A DNA stretch of 21,684 nt from JAFDVL01 sp031398365. GTDB taxonomy: Bacteria; Acidobacteriota; Blastocatellia; RBC074. Every line of letters begins with the position of its first letter. Positions within the stretch are counted from its first letter, which is position 1. The stretch is taken from the NCBI GenBank assembly GCA_031398365.1, contig JANNND010000130.1:1-21684 (forward strand), in the 5' to 3' direction. Below, piece by piece: positions 7,727 to 15,160 of this stretch. The notes under the pieces were generated by a model that was not told the origin of the DNA, ran no database searches, and saw nothing but the letters and a program-made list of their open reading frames with translations. The translations under genes and the position numbers were made by a program.

Positions 7727-8962
7727 TTACCAATTCGTAATCGAGCCATCCGGGCGGCGAAACATCGGGATCGGTTGATTGCGCTTGGTGAATTCTGCCG
7801 TCAGCTTCAACTTCGACGCATCGAATTCGACGCCTAAACCGGGGCGTTCATTCGGCCAAATCTTGCCGTTGCGAAGGTCAAAAACCTTCGGCAGATAATC
7901 AATCGCGTCCGGTTTATACAACCCCGCCATCTCCATCATTACGGGGCCGGAGAACGCGGCGCACACATGCGAAACGGCGGCTTCGCTGACCGGGCCGGTG
8001 AAGTGCGGTGTCAGGCCCACGTAATGCGCTTCGCTCATCGCGGCGAGCTTGGCGTATTCGGTGATGCCGCCGCAATTCGGGATTGTGATGCGGTTGTAAT
8101 CAATGAGGTGTTGCTCAATCAGTTCGTTGATGTCCCAGCGCGTACTATGCTGTTCGCCGACCGCAATCGGCACTTTCACCTGTTTGCGCAATTCGCGATA
8201 GACCGCGTTGTTTTCCGAACGCACGAGGTCTTCGCAGAAATACGGCTCCAGCGGTTCCAGCAAGGTACTCAAGCGCACAGCATCAGGGAAGTCGAGCCGC
8301 GTGTGGTAATCAATCGCCCAATCCGCATCGGGGCCAATGGCTTCGCGAATCGCCTGACAATGCTCAAACGTTTTGCGCACCATCCGTTGCGACACGAACG
8401 GCGCACCATTGCCAGGATCAGTGACCGAGGTGCGAAAGGCGCGATAGCCCGCGTCAATCGTAGCCTTCGCGTTTTCTTTCACGCCGCCCGGCACACGAAT
8501 CGCGCCTGTCGAATAGCATTCGATGTATTCGCGCGATTGCCCACCCAGCAATTGCCAGACCGGCACGCCGAGCGCTTTGCCCTTGATGTCCCACAACGCC
8601 ATATCCATCGCGCCAATCGCGTGCAGCTTTTCGCGCCCTGCCGGGTAAAACCGTCCGCGCAACATCAGTTGCCAGCAATGGTCAATGCGCGTTGGGTCTT
8701 CGCCGATGACCATTTCGGCGCATTCCCGAATGCCATCCACATAACCGCCTTCGCCAATGCCTGTGATCCCGGCATCGGTTTCGACGACGACGATGTGCAT
8801 ACTTTGATTGACCATCGGGCGCGAGAGCGGCGATTCGTAATAGCGCACTTTGGTGATTTTCATTTTGGGAATGGGCGCGCTGAGCGCATCCAGCAAAGAT
8901 GAAGTGAAGATGGTCGCGGGCAAACTGTAGAGCGATGTTTTGAGAAACTGACGGCGTTTCAT
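7727..8962 (-). CDS. Tat-exported enolase-superfamily enzyme, galactonate dehydratase / mandelate racemase-like
   Basis: The start is set at ATG 8962, preceded by AAGGA at about 7 bp; the open frame continues 12 codons further without protein character. The precursor (411 residues) begins MKRRQFLKTS, a good twin-arginine motif, followed by a hydrophobic segment and ALSAP. The catalytic barrel shows metal ligands D218 (DYH), E244 (CEDLV) and E270 (GEQ), with H220 and H320 (LTPHF) as likely acid/base residues; the D-x-H and distant His arrangement matches D-galactonate dehydratase-type members. The family dehydrates sugar acids or racemises hydroxy acids by proton abstraction next to a carboxylate. 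Exported members are common in Acidobacteriota, Planctomycetes and Bacteroidota. The nearby ExuT-like carrier suggests sugar acids; the exact substrate is not determined. Confidence 0.88.
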   Translation of the reverse strand: MKRRQFLKTSLYSLPATIFTSSLLDALSAPIPKMKITKVRYYESPLSRPMVNQSMHIVVVETDAGITGIGEGGYVDGIRECAEMVIGEDPTRIDHCWQLMLRGRFYPAGREKLHAIGAMDMALWDIKGKALGVPVWQLLGGQSREYIECYSTGAIRVPGGVKENAKATIDAGYRAFRTSVTDPGNGAPFVSQRMVRKTFEHCQAIREAIGPDADWAIDYHTRLDFPDAVRLSTLLEPLEPYFCEDLVRSENNAVYRELRKQVKVPIAVGEQHSTRWDINELIEQHLIDYNRITIPNCGGITEYAKLAAMSEAHYVGLTPHFTGPVSEAAVSHVCAAFSGPVMMEMAGLYKPDAIDYLPKVFDLRNGKIWPNERPGLGVEFDASKLKLTAEFTKRNQPIPMFRRPDGSITNW

Positions 8963-9056
8963 AAGAAATCCTTTCTGTATTGGAAGTTGGTGCGGCACAC
9001 CTTATCACAAAGGATTTCACGGCTGGAATGGTTGGGTGATCAGGAAGGATGAGAGA

Positions 9057-9887
9057 TCAAATATCTTGTCGTTTGAGCAATCGTTGCGACAACAAAAACG
9101 GCGCGACAATCCAAACCAGCATGCCCAGCACCAACAACAGAATGCTGGCCATCTCGCCGCCCAGAAACTTCGTCAACGCTGCGCCTGCGACGCCGAAGAT
9201 TTCTTTGCCGTTCAGCACGATCAACGAAGCGACGCGCGTCATATCTACGGGATTGCCAAACAACGAAGCGAAGATGAAGTGATTCGCCGTTCGTTCCTTG
9301 AAGAAAAACGTGCCGCCAATCACCAGTAGGTCGTAAAACAGCACAAAGAAAAACCACAAAAACATCACCACGCCGAACGCTCGGTTTTTGCGTTGGCACA
9401 GCGCCGCGATCAATGCGGACAGGCTCAAGAACGCCATTGCCAACAACAATGCAAAGCCCACGAACAGCGGATAGCGCAACGCCCCTTCGGTTCCGGCTTT
9501 CATCGCAATCACAAACCCGCCAAGGCCAAAGCCAATCAACGTTGCCGTCAGCATCGAAGCGAACAGCCCCAGCAATTTTCCCAGCCAGATTTCGCTGCGT
9601 GTGACGGGTTGCGCAAACAACAACTCGCTTGCGCTTTTTTCGCTCGTGAAACTCAGTGTCCCCATCACCAACGCGACCAGTGGCACAATGTACAACACCA
9701 AATTCAGCAAGCTCGCCGATGTGCGCGTGAACCCTTGAAACCCAATGGAGCCTGCGGTCAGTAAGCCGAAATACGAAATCGCCAGCACGAGTACGCTGAA
9801 CACGCCTGCGAAAATCAGCGTCCATTTGTTGCGAATGTTGATGGTCAATTCCTGTTTGGCGATGGTGATGACAGCGTTGGTGTCCAT
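9057..9887 (-). CDS. nosY: NosY, ABC-2 type permease for NosZ maturation
   Basis: The 276-residue membrane protein has about six hydrophobic helices. Its sequence has the NosY hallmarks: N-terminal IAKQELTINIRNKW leading into helix 1, YIVPLVALVMGTLSF, the SEKSASELLFAQPVTR segment, and the C-terminal tail LLKRQDI. With the ATPase NosF it forms an ABC transporter that works with periplasmic NosD to deliver sulfur and/or copper to the CuZ site of N2O reductase. Here it is the last gene of the cluster and is separated from nosF by the NO reductase, nosL and a monoheme protein gene, with a 149-bp spacer holding a strong palindrome just ahead of it. It may therefore be separately controlled. Confidence 0.92.
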   Translation of the reverse strand: MDTNAVITIAKQELTINIRNKWTLIFAGVFSVLVLAISYFGLLTAGSIGFQGFTRTSASLLNLVLYIVPLVALVMGTLSFTSEKSASELLFAQPVTRSEIWLGKLLGLFASMLTATLIGFGLGGFVIAMKAGTEGALRYPLFVGFALLLAMAFLSLSALIAALCQRKNRAFGVVMFLWFFFVLFYDLLVIGGTFFFKERTANHFIFASLFGNPVDMTRVASLIVLNGKEIFGVAGAALTKFLGGEMASILLLVLGMLVWIVAPFLLSQRLLKRQDI

Positions 9888-9917
9888 AATTCCCTATCTT
9901 GCTTGAGAACGTTAAGA

Positions 9918-10020
9918 AAGAGAAAACGGAACAGACGGAATGAACGGAACAAACGGAAAAATACCTACCATAAATCTTTTCGTCTGTTCCGTTCATTCCG
10001 TCTGTTCCGTCATCTCTCTT
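9918..10020. repeat. Long inverted arms of the ACGGAACAGACGGAATGAACGG family
   Basis: The left arm at about 9918-9955 (AAGAGAAAACGGAACAGACG and onward) and the right arm at about 9980-10020 are near-perfect inverted copies of about 40 bp around a roughly 24-bp loop. The word GAACRGACGGAATGAACGG is tandem-like, so arms can pair in more than one register. Read on the minus strand it begins 16 bp after the stop of the monoheme protein gene and ends about 30 bp before nosY. It should form a stable hairpin in an operon transcript and could set transcript level or stability of nosY. Confidence 0.8.
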
Positions 10021-10036
10021 TTGCTTTCCATAGCTC

Positions 10037-11371
10037 TTACCTGTCCTGCTGAAAATACGCGGGCAAATTCTTTTTCGTCGCGCGCAAAATTTCCAGCACC
10101 GCTTTGCGATCAGCCGACGAAAGGCTCGCAAACGCCTTGTCCTGCGCTTGTCCTGTCAGCACGAGCCACAACTTGCGATAGAGCAAATCCAGCGCTGGTT
10201 TCGGCAGGGCATCGAAGGATTCCGAATAAATCAGATAGCTGCACGGATAGCGAAACATTCGTTGCTGCAAATCGAAATCGCGCAATGAACGGCCTTGTTT
10301 GTCTTTGCTGCCTTGCGCGGCGAATTCAGATGTGAAGTTTGAAGTTCCTGCAATCGGCGCGGTGAATTTCGCTTCTTCGACAAAGAGCAAATATTTCAAA
10401 GCTTCGTCCACCGCATTGTTGATGCGGCGTTTCGTGCTGTCGGAGAGTTCGTCTTTCGGGCGTTGCAACGCTTCGTTCATCGCCGCGTTGTGATGGAGCG
10501 CGAGCCTGGTTTCGTACTGCAAGCGCGTCAGCAGATTGTGCATTTGCGTCTGATGTTCCAGCACCATCAACGCTACGATGTCGCTGTGCGCGGTCGGATA
10601 GCCGACCAGATTTACTTTTTTATCCAGCGAAGTAATGTTCGCGCCAAGACCCAAATCCAGCTTTTCCAACTGATCGCGCTCGCTGAACAATTGATTGCCG
10701 AGATGCTGTTCTTTGCCGTGTGTACCCGTGACGAACCAACCGCCCCAGCGTTCTTTCAGCGGGTTTGTATGCCCGATCACGCGCGAGCCGAGTTGCGCAA
10801 TCGGATAGCCGCGTTCGTCAGGAAACACCGAACGCACGATGTGACCGGGCACGTTGCGCGTTGTGCCGGACGCGTGGCATTGCAGGCATTCGTTGTTGCG
10901 CACGAAGCGTGGCTTGTCGGTTTTGGTTTGTTCGAGCATGTAAAAGACGCCGCCCAGCGTTGGGTCTGCGGTCGAAAGCTCGACAAAGTCGCCGCCGCGC
11001 ACAAACCCCACATACACATCATCGTTGAAGTAAAGCGCGCGCGGATTTTTCGGCGAAATGCGGAACAGTTGAAAGCTGGTTTTCGAGAACACCAAGCCTT
11101 GCGATGACACGGGAACGTTCAGCAATTTCAGCACGGAACTCAAATAGCCATCGGTTTCGGAATATTCCAGCTTCACTTCGCCGCGCTCCAATCGTTGTTG
11201 CAAGCGTGCGACCGCATCATTTTTGCCGGCGTTGTCGTAGCCAATCGCGGGACTTTCGTAAAGCTGCTCCTGTTGTGCGGCGGCGGAGTTTGCGCTGTGC
11301 AAGTAGTATGCGAACGCCATCGCGCACGCGCCTATCACGATGAGTTTTTTGATCCCAGCAAAGCGATTCAT
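10037..11371 (-). CDS. Uncharacterised membrane-anchored or secreted monoheme c-type protein in the nos cluster
   Basis: The 444-residue protein has an N-terminal signal or anchor segment (about 9-33) and a single haem-binding motif CLQCH at 162-166. Around it are long regions I cannot assign: a predicted mixed alpha/beta part including FQLFRISPKNPRALYFND and GFVRGGDFVELSTADPTLGG, and a C-terminal helical part after residue 240 including MVLEHQTQMHNLLTRLQYE, which contains several His and Met. It is far larger than a simple cytochrome c. Its start overlaps the nosL stop by 4 bp (ATGA), so translation is probably coupled to NosL, and nosY follows. Electron delivery to NosZ or a copper/redox role in maturation are possibilities from context only. 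I know similar proteins from metagenomes but no established function. Confidence 0.8.
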   Translation of the reverse strand: MNRFAGIKKLIVIGACAMAFAYYLHSANSAAAQQEQLYESPAIGYDNAGKNDAVARLQQRLERGEVKLEYSETDGYLSSVLKLLNVPVSSQGLVFSKTSFQLFRISPKNPRALYFNDDVYVGFVRGGDFVELSTADPTLGGVFYMLEQTKTDKPRFVRNNECLQCHASGTTRNVPGHIVRSVFPDERGYPIAQLGSRVIGHTNPLKERWGGWFVTGTHGKEQHLGNQLFSERDQLEKLDLGLGANITSLDKKVNLVGYPTAHSDIVALMVLEHQTQMHNLLTRLQYETRLALHHNAAMNEALQRPKDELSDSTKRRINNAVDEALKYLLFVEEAKFTAPIAGTSNFTSEFAAQGSKDKQGRSLRDFDLQQRMFRYPCSYLIYSESFDALPKPALDLLYRKLWLVLTGQAQDKAFASLSSADRKAVLEILRATKKNLPAYFQQDR

Positions 11372-11847
11372 TTTTTCATCAACTCCGTAAAATTTAGTAG
11401 CTGACCGCTGAATTCTGCCGCAGCGGTTTTGGCTTTTGTCTCATTGCCAAATGCGATGATGCCGCCGCTCATGGGCGAAGTAATTTCTTTCGATTTTACG
11501 AAGCGTGCACTGCTTCCTTTAATCCATTGTTTGGTGTCATACTCCATGAAAAAGTGCGCGGCAATTTTGGTGTCGGGCTTTTCCTTCAAATAATCCTGCA
11601 TACAACCGATGTCATCAAACTTGAGCGCATCGCCGTCCGGCGTGATGAATTCAGCCGCAAACTGCTTTTCCGAAATCGCCATCTTGCAATGCGTGCAAAC
11701 GTCCTCGGCACCAATATCCACGGGCTTGATCTCAGCGGTACGACAGGCCGTGAGAACAATAAAGAAAAGCACCAGCGCGATTTTTCCACCGTAGACGTGC
11801 CGGATCAGCAAATAGTCCGCCAAGCGAATTCCTTTGAGCCACTGCAT
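11368..11847 (-). CDS. nosL: NosL, outer-membrane or periplasmic copper-chaperone lipoprotein
   Basis: The frame is open to 11898 with a TTG and to 11886 with an ATG. I prefer ATG 11847, which has AGGAAG about 10 bp upstream and gives a shorter signal, though 11886 cannot be excluded. The precursor has a hydrophobic segment and lipobox VLTAC. The mature domain carries the NosL copper-site motif VCTHCKMAI and later FDDIGCMQDYL and MSGGIIAFG, as expected for the family. NosL binds Cu(I) and supplies copper for the CuZ centre of NosZ together with NosDFY. It follows the NO reductase closely and overlaps the next gene by ATGA, so it belongs to the same operon. Confidence 0.9.
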   Translation of the reverse strand: MQWLKGIRLADYLLIRHVYGGKIALVLFFIVLTACRTAEIKPVDIGAEDVCTHCKMAISEKQFAAEFITPDGDALKFDDIGCMQDYLKEKPDTKIAAHFFMEYDTKQWIKGSSARFVKSKEITSPMSGGIIAFGNETKAKTAAAEFSGQLLNFTELMKK

Positions 11848-11923
11848 AAACTTTACACTTCCTAAGAGAGATTGTTTTGACATCATCGCTCTTCTCAATT
11901 GCCCTATAAGGTTATTGATTACT

Positions 11924-14176
11924 TTATGCGGCTTCCTCTATCAAATCGGCAATTTTCTCGCCTTTTGGCGTTTTCCGCACAAACATCAAATTGAGCGCGA
12001 AATAACAGAACACAATGGCGCCAATGCCAAATATCGTATCGCCAAAAACTCGCATCCAGCGAAACCATTGCATCACGTCAGTTTGCATAAACTCAGGGCT
12101 ACGCGCTGACCAATATCCGACGTTGACCGATTGATATGTCTGCATCAATCCGACGGGCAAAAGGCTGAGCATCATTTCCAAAAACATTCCAATATTGATC
12201 GCCCAGAACGCAAACCGAATCGGCTTTTCCTTCCATTTAAGCTCCGGTCGCATCGCCCGCAAACAAAACAGCAGCAAGCCTAATCCGAGGGTTCCATACA
12301 CACCATAAAGAGCGCCGTGCGCGTGAACCGCCGTCGTGTTCAAGCCCTGCATATAATAAAGCGCAATTGGCGGATTGATCATAAACCCAAATATCCCCGC
12401 GCCGACCAGATTCCAAAAGGCGACGGCCACAAAGAAGTAAACCACCCATTTATATTGTGTCAGCCACGGGCGAACTTTTGAGCGACGGATGTTTTCAACT
12501 GCCTCGTGTCCAACCAACAACAAAGGAACAATTTCCAGCGCGCTGAAAGTCGAGCCAAAGGCAATCGCAACCGTTGGCGTTCCGGCAAAATACAGGTGAT
12601 GTAGCGTGCCGATAATGCCGCCGCTTAGATAAATCGCGCCCGATAAAAGCGAAGCTTGCGCCGCGCTCTCGGCTCGAATCACACGGAGTTTGGCAAAGAG
12701 AAAAGCAATAACAACTGTCGCGAAAACTTCAAAGTAACCTTCAACCCAAAGATGCACGACCCACCAGCGCCAATATTCAACCACCGACAAGTGCGAGCGC
12801 ATGCCCCAAAATAATCCCGGCGAATAAAACAGGGCAATTCCCGCCGTGGATAAAAAATAAAGGGTGACCAGCGATTTCGGTGTGTTTTTCTGTCTCAAGG
12901 CCGGAATCGCTGTCCGCGCTATCAGGAATAACCACAACAGCAAACCGACAAATAACGCGGCCTGCCAAACTCGTCCCAAATCAACGTATTCATAACCTTG
13001 ATGACCGAACCAGAACCATAAATCGCCCGGCAGTTTGTGCATCACGCTCATCCATTGGCCCACCATCGAACCCAGCACCACCAGCAAAAGCGCACCGAAT
13101 AAAACATCCACGCCGAGTTTCTGTTTTTTCGGTTCATAGCCACAAATTAATGGTGCGATAAACAGTCCGGCAGCCAGCCACGCGGTCGCAATCCAGAAGA
13201 TTCCAAGCTGGGTATGCCAGGTGCGCGTAACCACATAGGGCAGGTAATCTGCGAGTGGAATGCCGTACAACCCACCACCTTCGACACCATAATGCGCCGT
13301 GATAATTCCCAGCACAATTTGCAGCAAAAATAACAACGTAACAACGAAAAAGTATTTGACGGTCGCTTTTTGCGAAGGCGTGAGTGTCACGTCAATTAAA
13401 GGGTCGTGATCAGGAACATCATCGGGCAATTCCTCCGGTTTTCTTTGCGCATAAAACCAAATCATCCAACCGATTCCGGCCAACAACATAATCACACTCA
13501 CGCCCGTCCAGACAATGGCGCTCGAAGTAGGAATATTGCCGACCAGCGGTTCAGAGGGGAAATTACTGGTGTAGGAAATTGTATCGTTCGGACGATTCGC
13601 GGCGGATGCCCAGGCCGTCCAAAAGAAAAAGGAATTCAACTGTCTTAACTTCACCGGGTCTGATTGCGCGTTGCGTTGAATCGCGTAATCCGTGTTTCCT
13701 TTAGAAAATATCTCGGAATAATGTTTCAGGTTTTCTTCAAACGCCTGCGCGCGAATTGGTTCAATCGTGAGTTTGCCAGTAGCCGCATCGTAATTATTTT
13801 TTCTCACCCTATCCTGCAAGCGTTGCCGCAGGACGGCCTGTTGTTCGCTATTCAAATTATCATAGCGGCTGGCGAAATCGCTCTGCGCCCAGCTATTCAA
13901 AATAAATAGCAGTTCGCGGTGCAAATAATCTGCCGTCCAATCCGGGGCAACGTAACTGCCGTGTCCCCAAATCGAGCCAACTTGCATGCCGCCCATTGCC
14001 TGCCAGACGTTTTGACCGTTGGAAATTTCTTCGGCAGGAATTAACACCTTCCCTTCTGTTGTGACGACCTCGCGTGGAATCGGGGGTGCCTGACGAAATA
14101 TTTCTGTCCCGACCCAGCCTAAAATACCGAACGAAAAGATAAAAATAGCGATAAATATGAGCCAAAGTTTTTTCAT
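11924..14176 (-). CDS. norB: Quinol-dependent nitric oxide reductase (qNor)
   Basis: The 750-residue protein is a single-subunit qNor (also called NorZ): an N-terminal helix and a long periplasmic domain (about 25-215, with GQNVWQAMGGMQVGSIWGHG) replace the NorC cytochrome subunit, followed by a haem-copper-oxidase-like core of about 12 helices. Visible ligand motifs are RTWHTQL (H321), VHLWVEGYFEVF (H475 with E479), LHHLYF (H526, H527) and AVHAHGALYG (H618/H620), matching low- and high-spin haem and FeB positions. It reduces 2 NO to N2O with quinol electrons, at the inner membrane. Start is supported by AGGAG 8 bp upstream. Its place inside a nos operon, between nosF and nosL, is unusual and makes its product the substrate of NosZ. 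There is no neighbouring norC. Confidence 0.95.
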   Translation of the reverse strand: MKKLWLIFIAIFIFSFGILGWVGTEIFRQAPPIPREVVTTEGKVLIPAEEISNGQNVWQAMGGMQVGSIWGHGSYVAPDWTADYLHRELLFILNSWAQSDFASRYDNLNSEQQAVLRQRLQDRVRKNNYDAATGKLTIEPIRAQAFEENLKHYSEIFSKGNTDYAIQRNAQSDPVKLRQLNSFFFWTAWASAANRPNDTISYTSNFPSEPLVGNIPTSSAIVWTGVSVIMLLAGIGWMIWFYAQRKPEELPDDVPDHDPLIDVTLTPSQKATVKYFFVVTLLFLLQIVLGIITAHYGVEGGGLYGIPLADYLPYVVTRTWHTQLGIFWIATAWLAAGLFIAPLICGYEPKKQKLGVDVLFGALLLVVLGSMVGQWMSVMHKLPGDLWFWFGHQGYEYVDLGRVWQAALFVGLLLWLFLIARTAIPALRQKNTPKSLVTLYFLSTAGIALFYSPGLFWGMRSHLSVVEYWRWWVVHLWVEGYFEVFATVVIAFLFAKLRVIRAESAAQASLLSGAIYLSGGIIGTLHHLYFAGTPTVAIAFGSTFSALEIVPLLLVGHEAVENIRRSKVRPWLTQYKWVVYFFVAVAFWNLVGAGIFGFMINPPIALYYMQGLNTTAVHAHGALYGVYGTLGLGLLLFCLRAMRPELKWKEKPIRFAFWAINIGMFLEMMLSLLPVGLMQTYQSVNVGYWSARSPEFMQTDVMQWFRWMRVFGDTIFGIGAIVFCYFALNLMFVRKTPKGEKIADLIEEAA

Positions 14177-14245
14177 CTAAATTTCTCCTGCGAACATTTT
14201 CTTCGAGTAATGGGTGGTGCTATGAGTTACGAACGGGTTCTTACA

Positions 14246-15160
14246 TTAATCGCCTGAAGTGTTTTTGATATATTGCAAATACACATCTTCAAGCGAAGGC
14301 TCTTCCGTGGCAAAGCGCACAACCTTGCCACCAGAGTTTTCAATGGTCGCCAGAATTTCCATCCGCGCTTCCGGCGCAGAAGTAATCAACAGGGCGTTCC
14401 CTTGCACCGTGACTTCGCTGGCACCTGCTTTTTGTGCGACTTCAATCAATGCCTCGCTCGGATTCAGCAGCTCAACGCGCATCTGACTGCCGAGCATTAA
14501 GTTTTCGCGCAATGCGGTGATGGATTCAAGCGCGACCAATTTGCCTTCGACTAAAATCGCCACGCGATCTGCTAATTGCTCGACATCCGCCAACACGTGC
14601 GAGGTGAAGACAATCGTTTTGCCCGTTTGTTTGAGCGTCATTAGAAACTCGCGAAATTGAATCGCGCGTTCTGGGTCAAGGCTTGCGGTCGGTTCATCCA
14701 ACAACAGAACTGGCGCATCGGGCAAACACGCGACGGCGAGTCCGAGGCGTTGCAACATCCCGCCGGAAAATTGCTGCACGGGTTTGTCGGTGAAGCCATT
14801 GAAGTGAAAGTGTGAACCTTGCATCACTGTCTCAATCCGCGTCGTGGGCAATTTGCGCAACTTGCAATAAAACTGCATCACTTCGCGCGCAGTCAAATTG
14901 TCGTGAAAGTTCACGTGCTGCGGCAAATAACTCATCAGGCTTTTCGCGCGCCGTGCCTCTTTCCACACATCCGCGCCGTCAACTTTGATGGCACCCGCAG
15001 TGGGCGGCATCAGTCCCACTAAACATTTCAGCGCCGTCGTTTTGCCACTGCCGTTCGGGCCGAGCAGCGCAAACGTTTCGCCAGGCTTCACCTCGAACGA
15101 AACATCGTTGACGGCAGTGAATTCACCGAAAGTTTTCGTTAGGTGCTGGACCTGAATCAT
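14246..15160 (-). CDS. nosF: NosF, ABC transporter ATPase for NosZ maturation
   Basis: The 304-residue protein is a complete ABC ATPase: Walker A GPNGSGKTT (34-42), Q-loop near LPQHVNFH (79-86), signature FSGGM (131-135), Walker B VLLLDEP (151-157) followed by TASLDPE, and H-loop in FTSHVLADVE. A C-terminal domain of about 80 residues contains AGASEVTVQGNALLIT, as in NosF/CcmA-like ATPases. It powers the NosFY transporter that, with NosD, serves CuZ assembly. Its start overlaps the nosD stop by ATGA, so the two are translationally coupled, and its sibling permease NosY lies more than 4 kb downstream past the NO reductase and NosL. Confidence 0.94.
   Translation of the reverse strand: MIQVQHLTKTFGEFTAVNDVSFEVKPGETFALLGPNGSGKTTALKCLVGLMPPTAGAIKVDGADVWKEARRAKSLMSYLPQHVNFHDNLTAREVMQFYCKLRKLPTTRIETVMQGSHFHFNGFTDKPVQQFSGGMLQRLGLAVACLPDAPVLLLDEPTASLDPERAIQFREFLMTLKQTGKTIVFTSHVLADVEQLADRVAILVEGKLVALESITALRENLMLGSQMRVELLNPSEALIEVAQKAGASEVTVQGNALLITSAPEARMEILATIENSGGKVVRFATEEPSLEDVYLQYIKNTSGD

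Noticed and set aside
8963..9056. Terminator between nosY and the enolase-superfamily gene
   Set aside because: No stem followed by a T run could be found, so the end of the nos transcript remains undefined.
9040..10131. Minus-strand frame of 363 codons covering nosY and the ACGGAACAGACGG repeat
   Set aside because: It overlaps nosY in another frame, is Arg-rich, and its YFSVCSVHSVCSV stretch is simply translated repeat.
14177..14245. Search for a Crp/Fnr box in the spacer ahead of the NO reductase gene
   Set aside because: No TGAC-N4-GTCA or TTGAT-N4-ATCAA pattern is visible; only the spacer before ric has a convincing palindrome.
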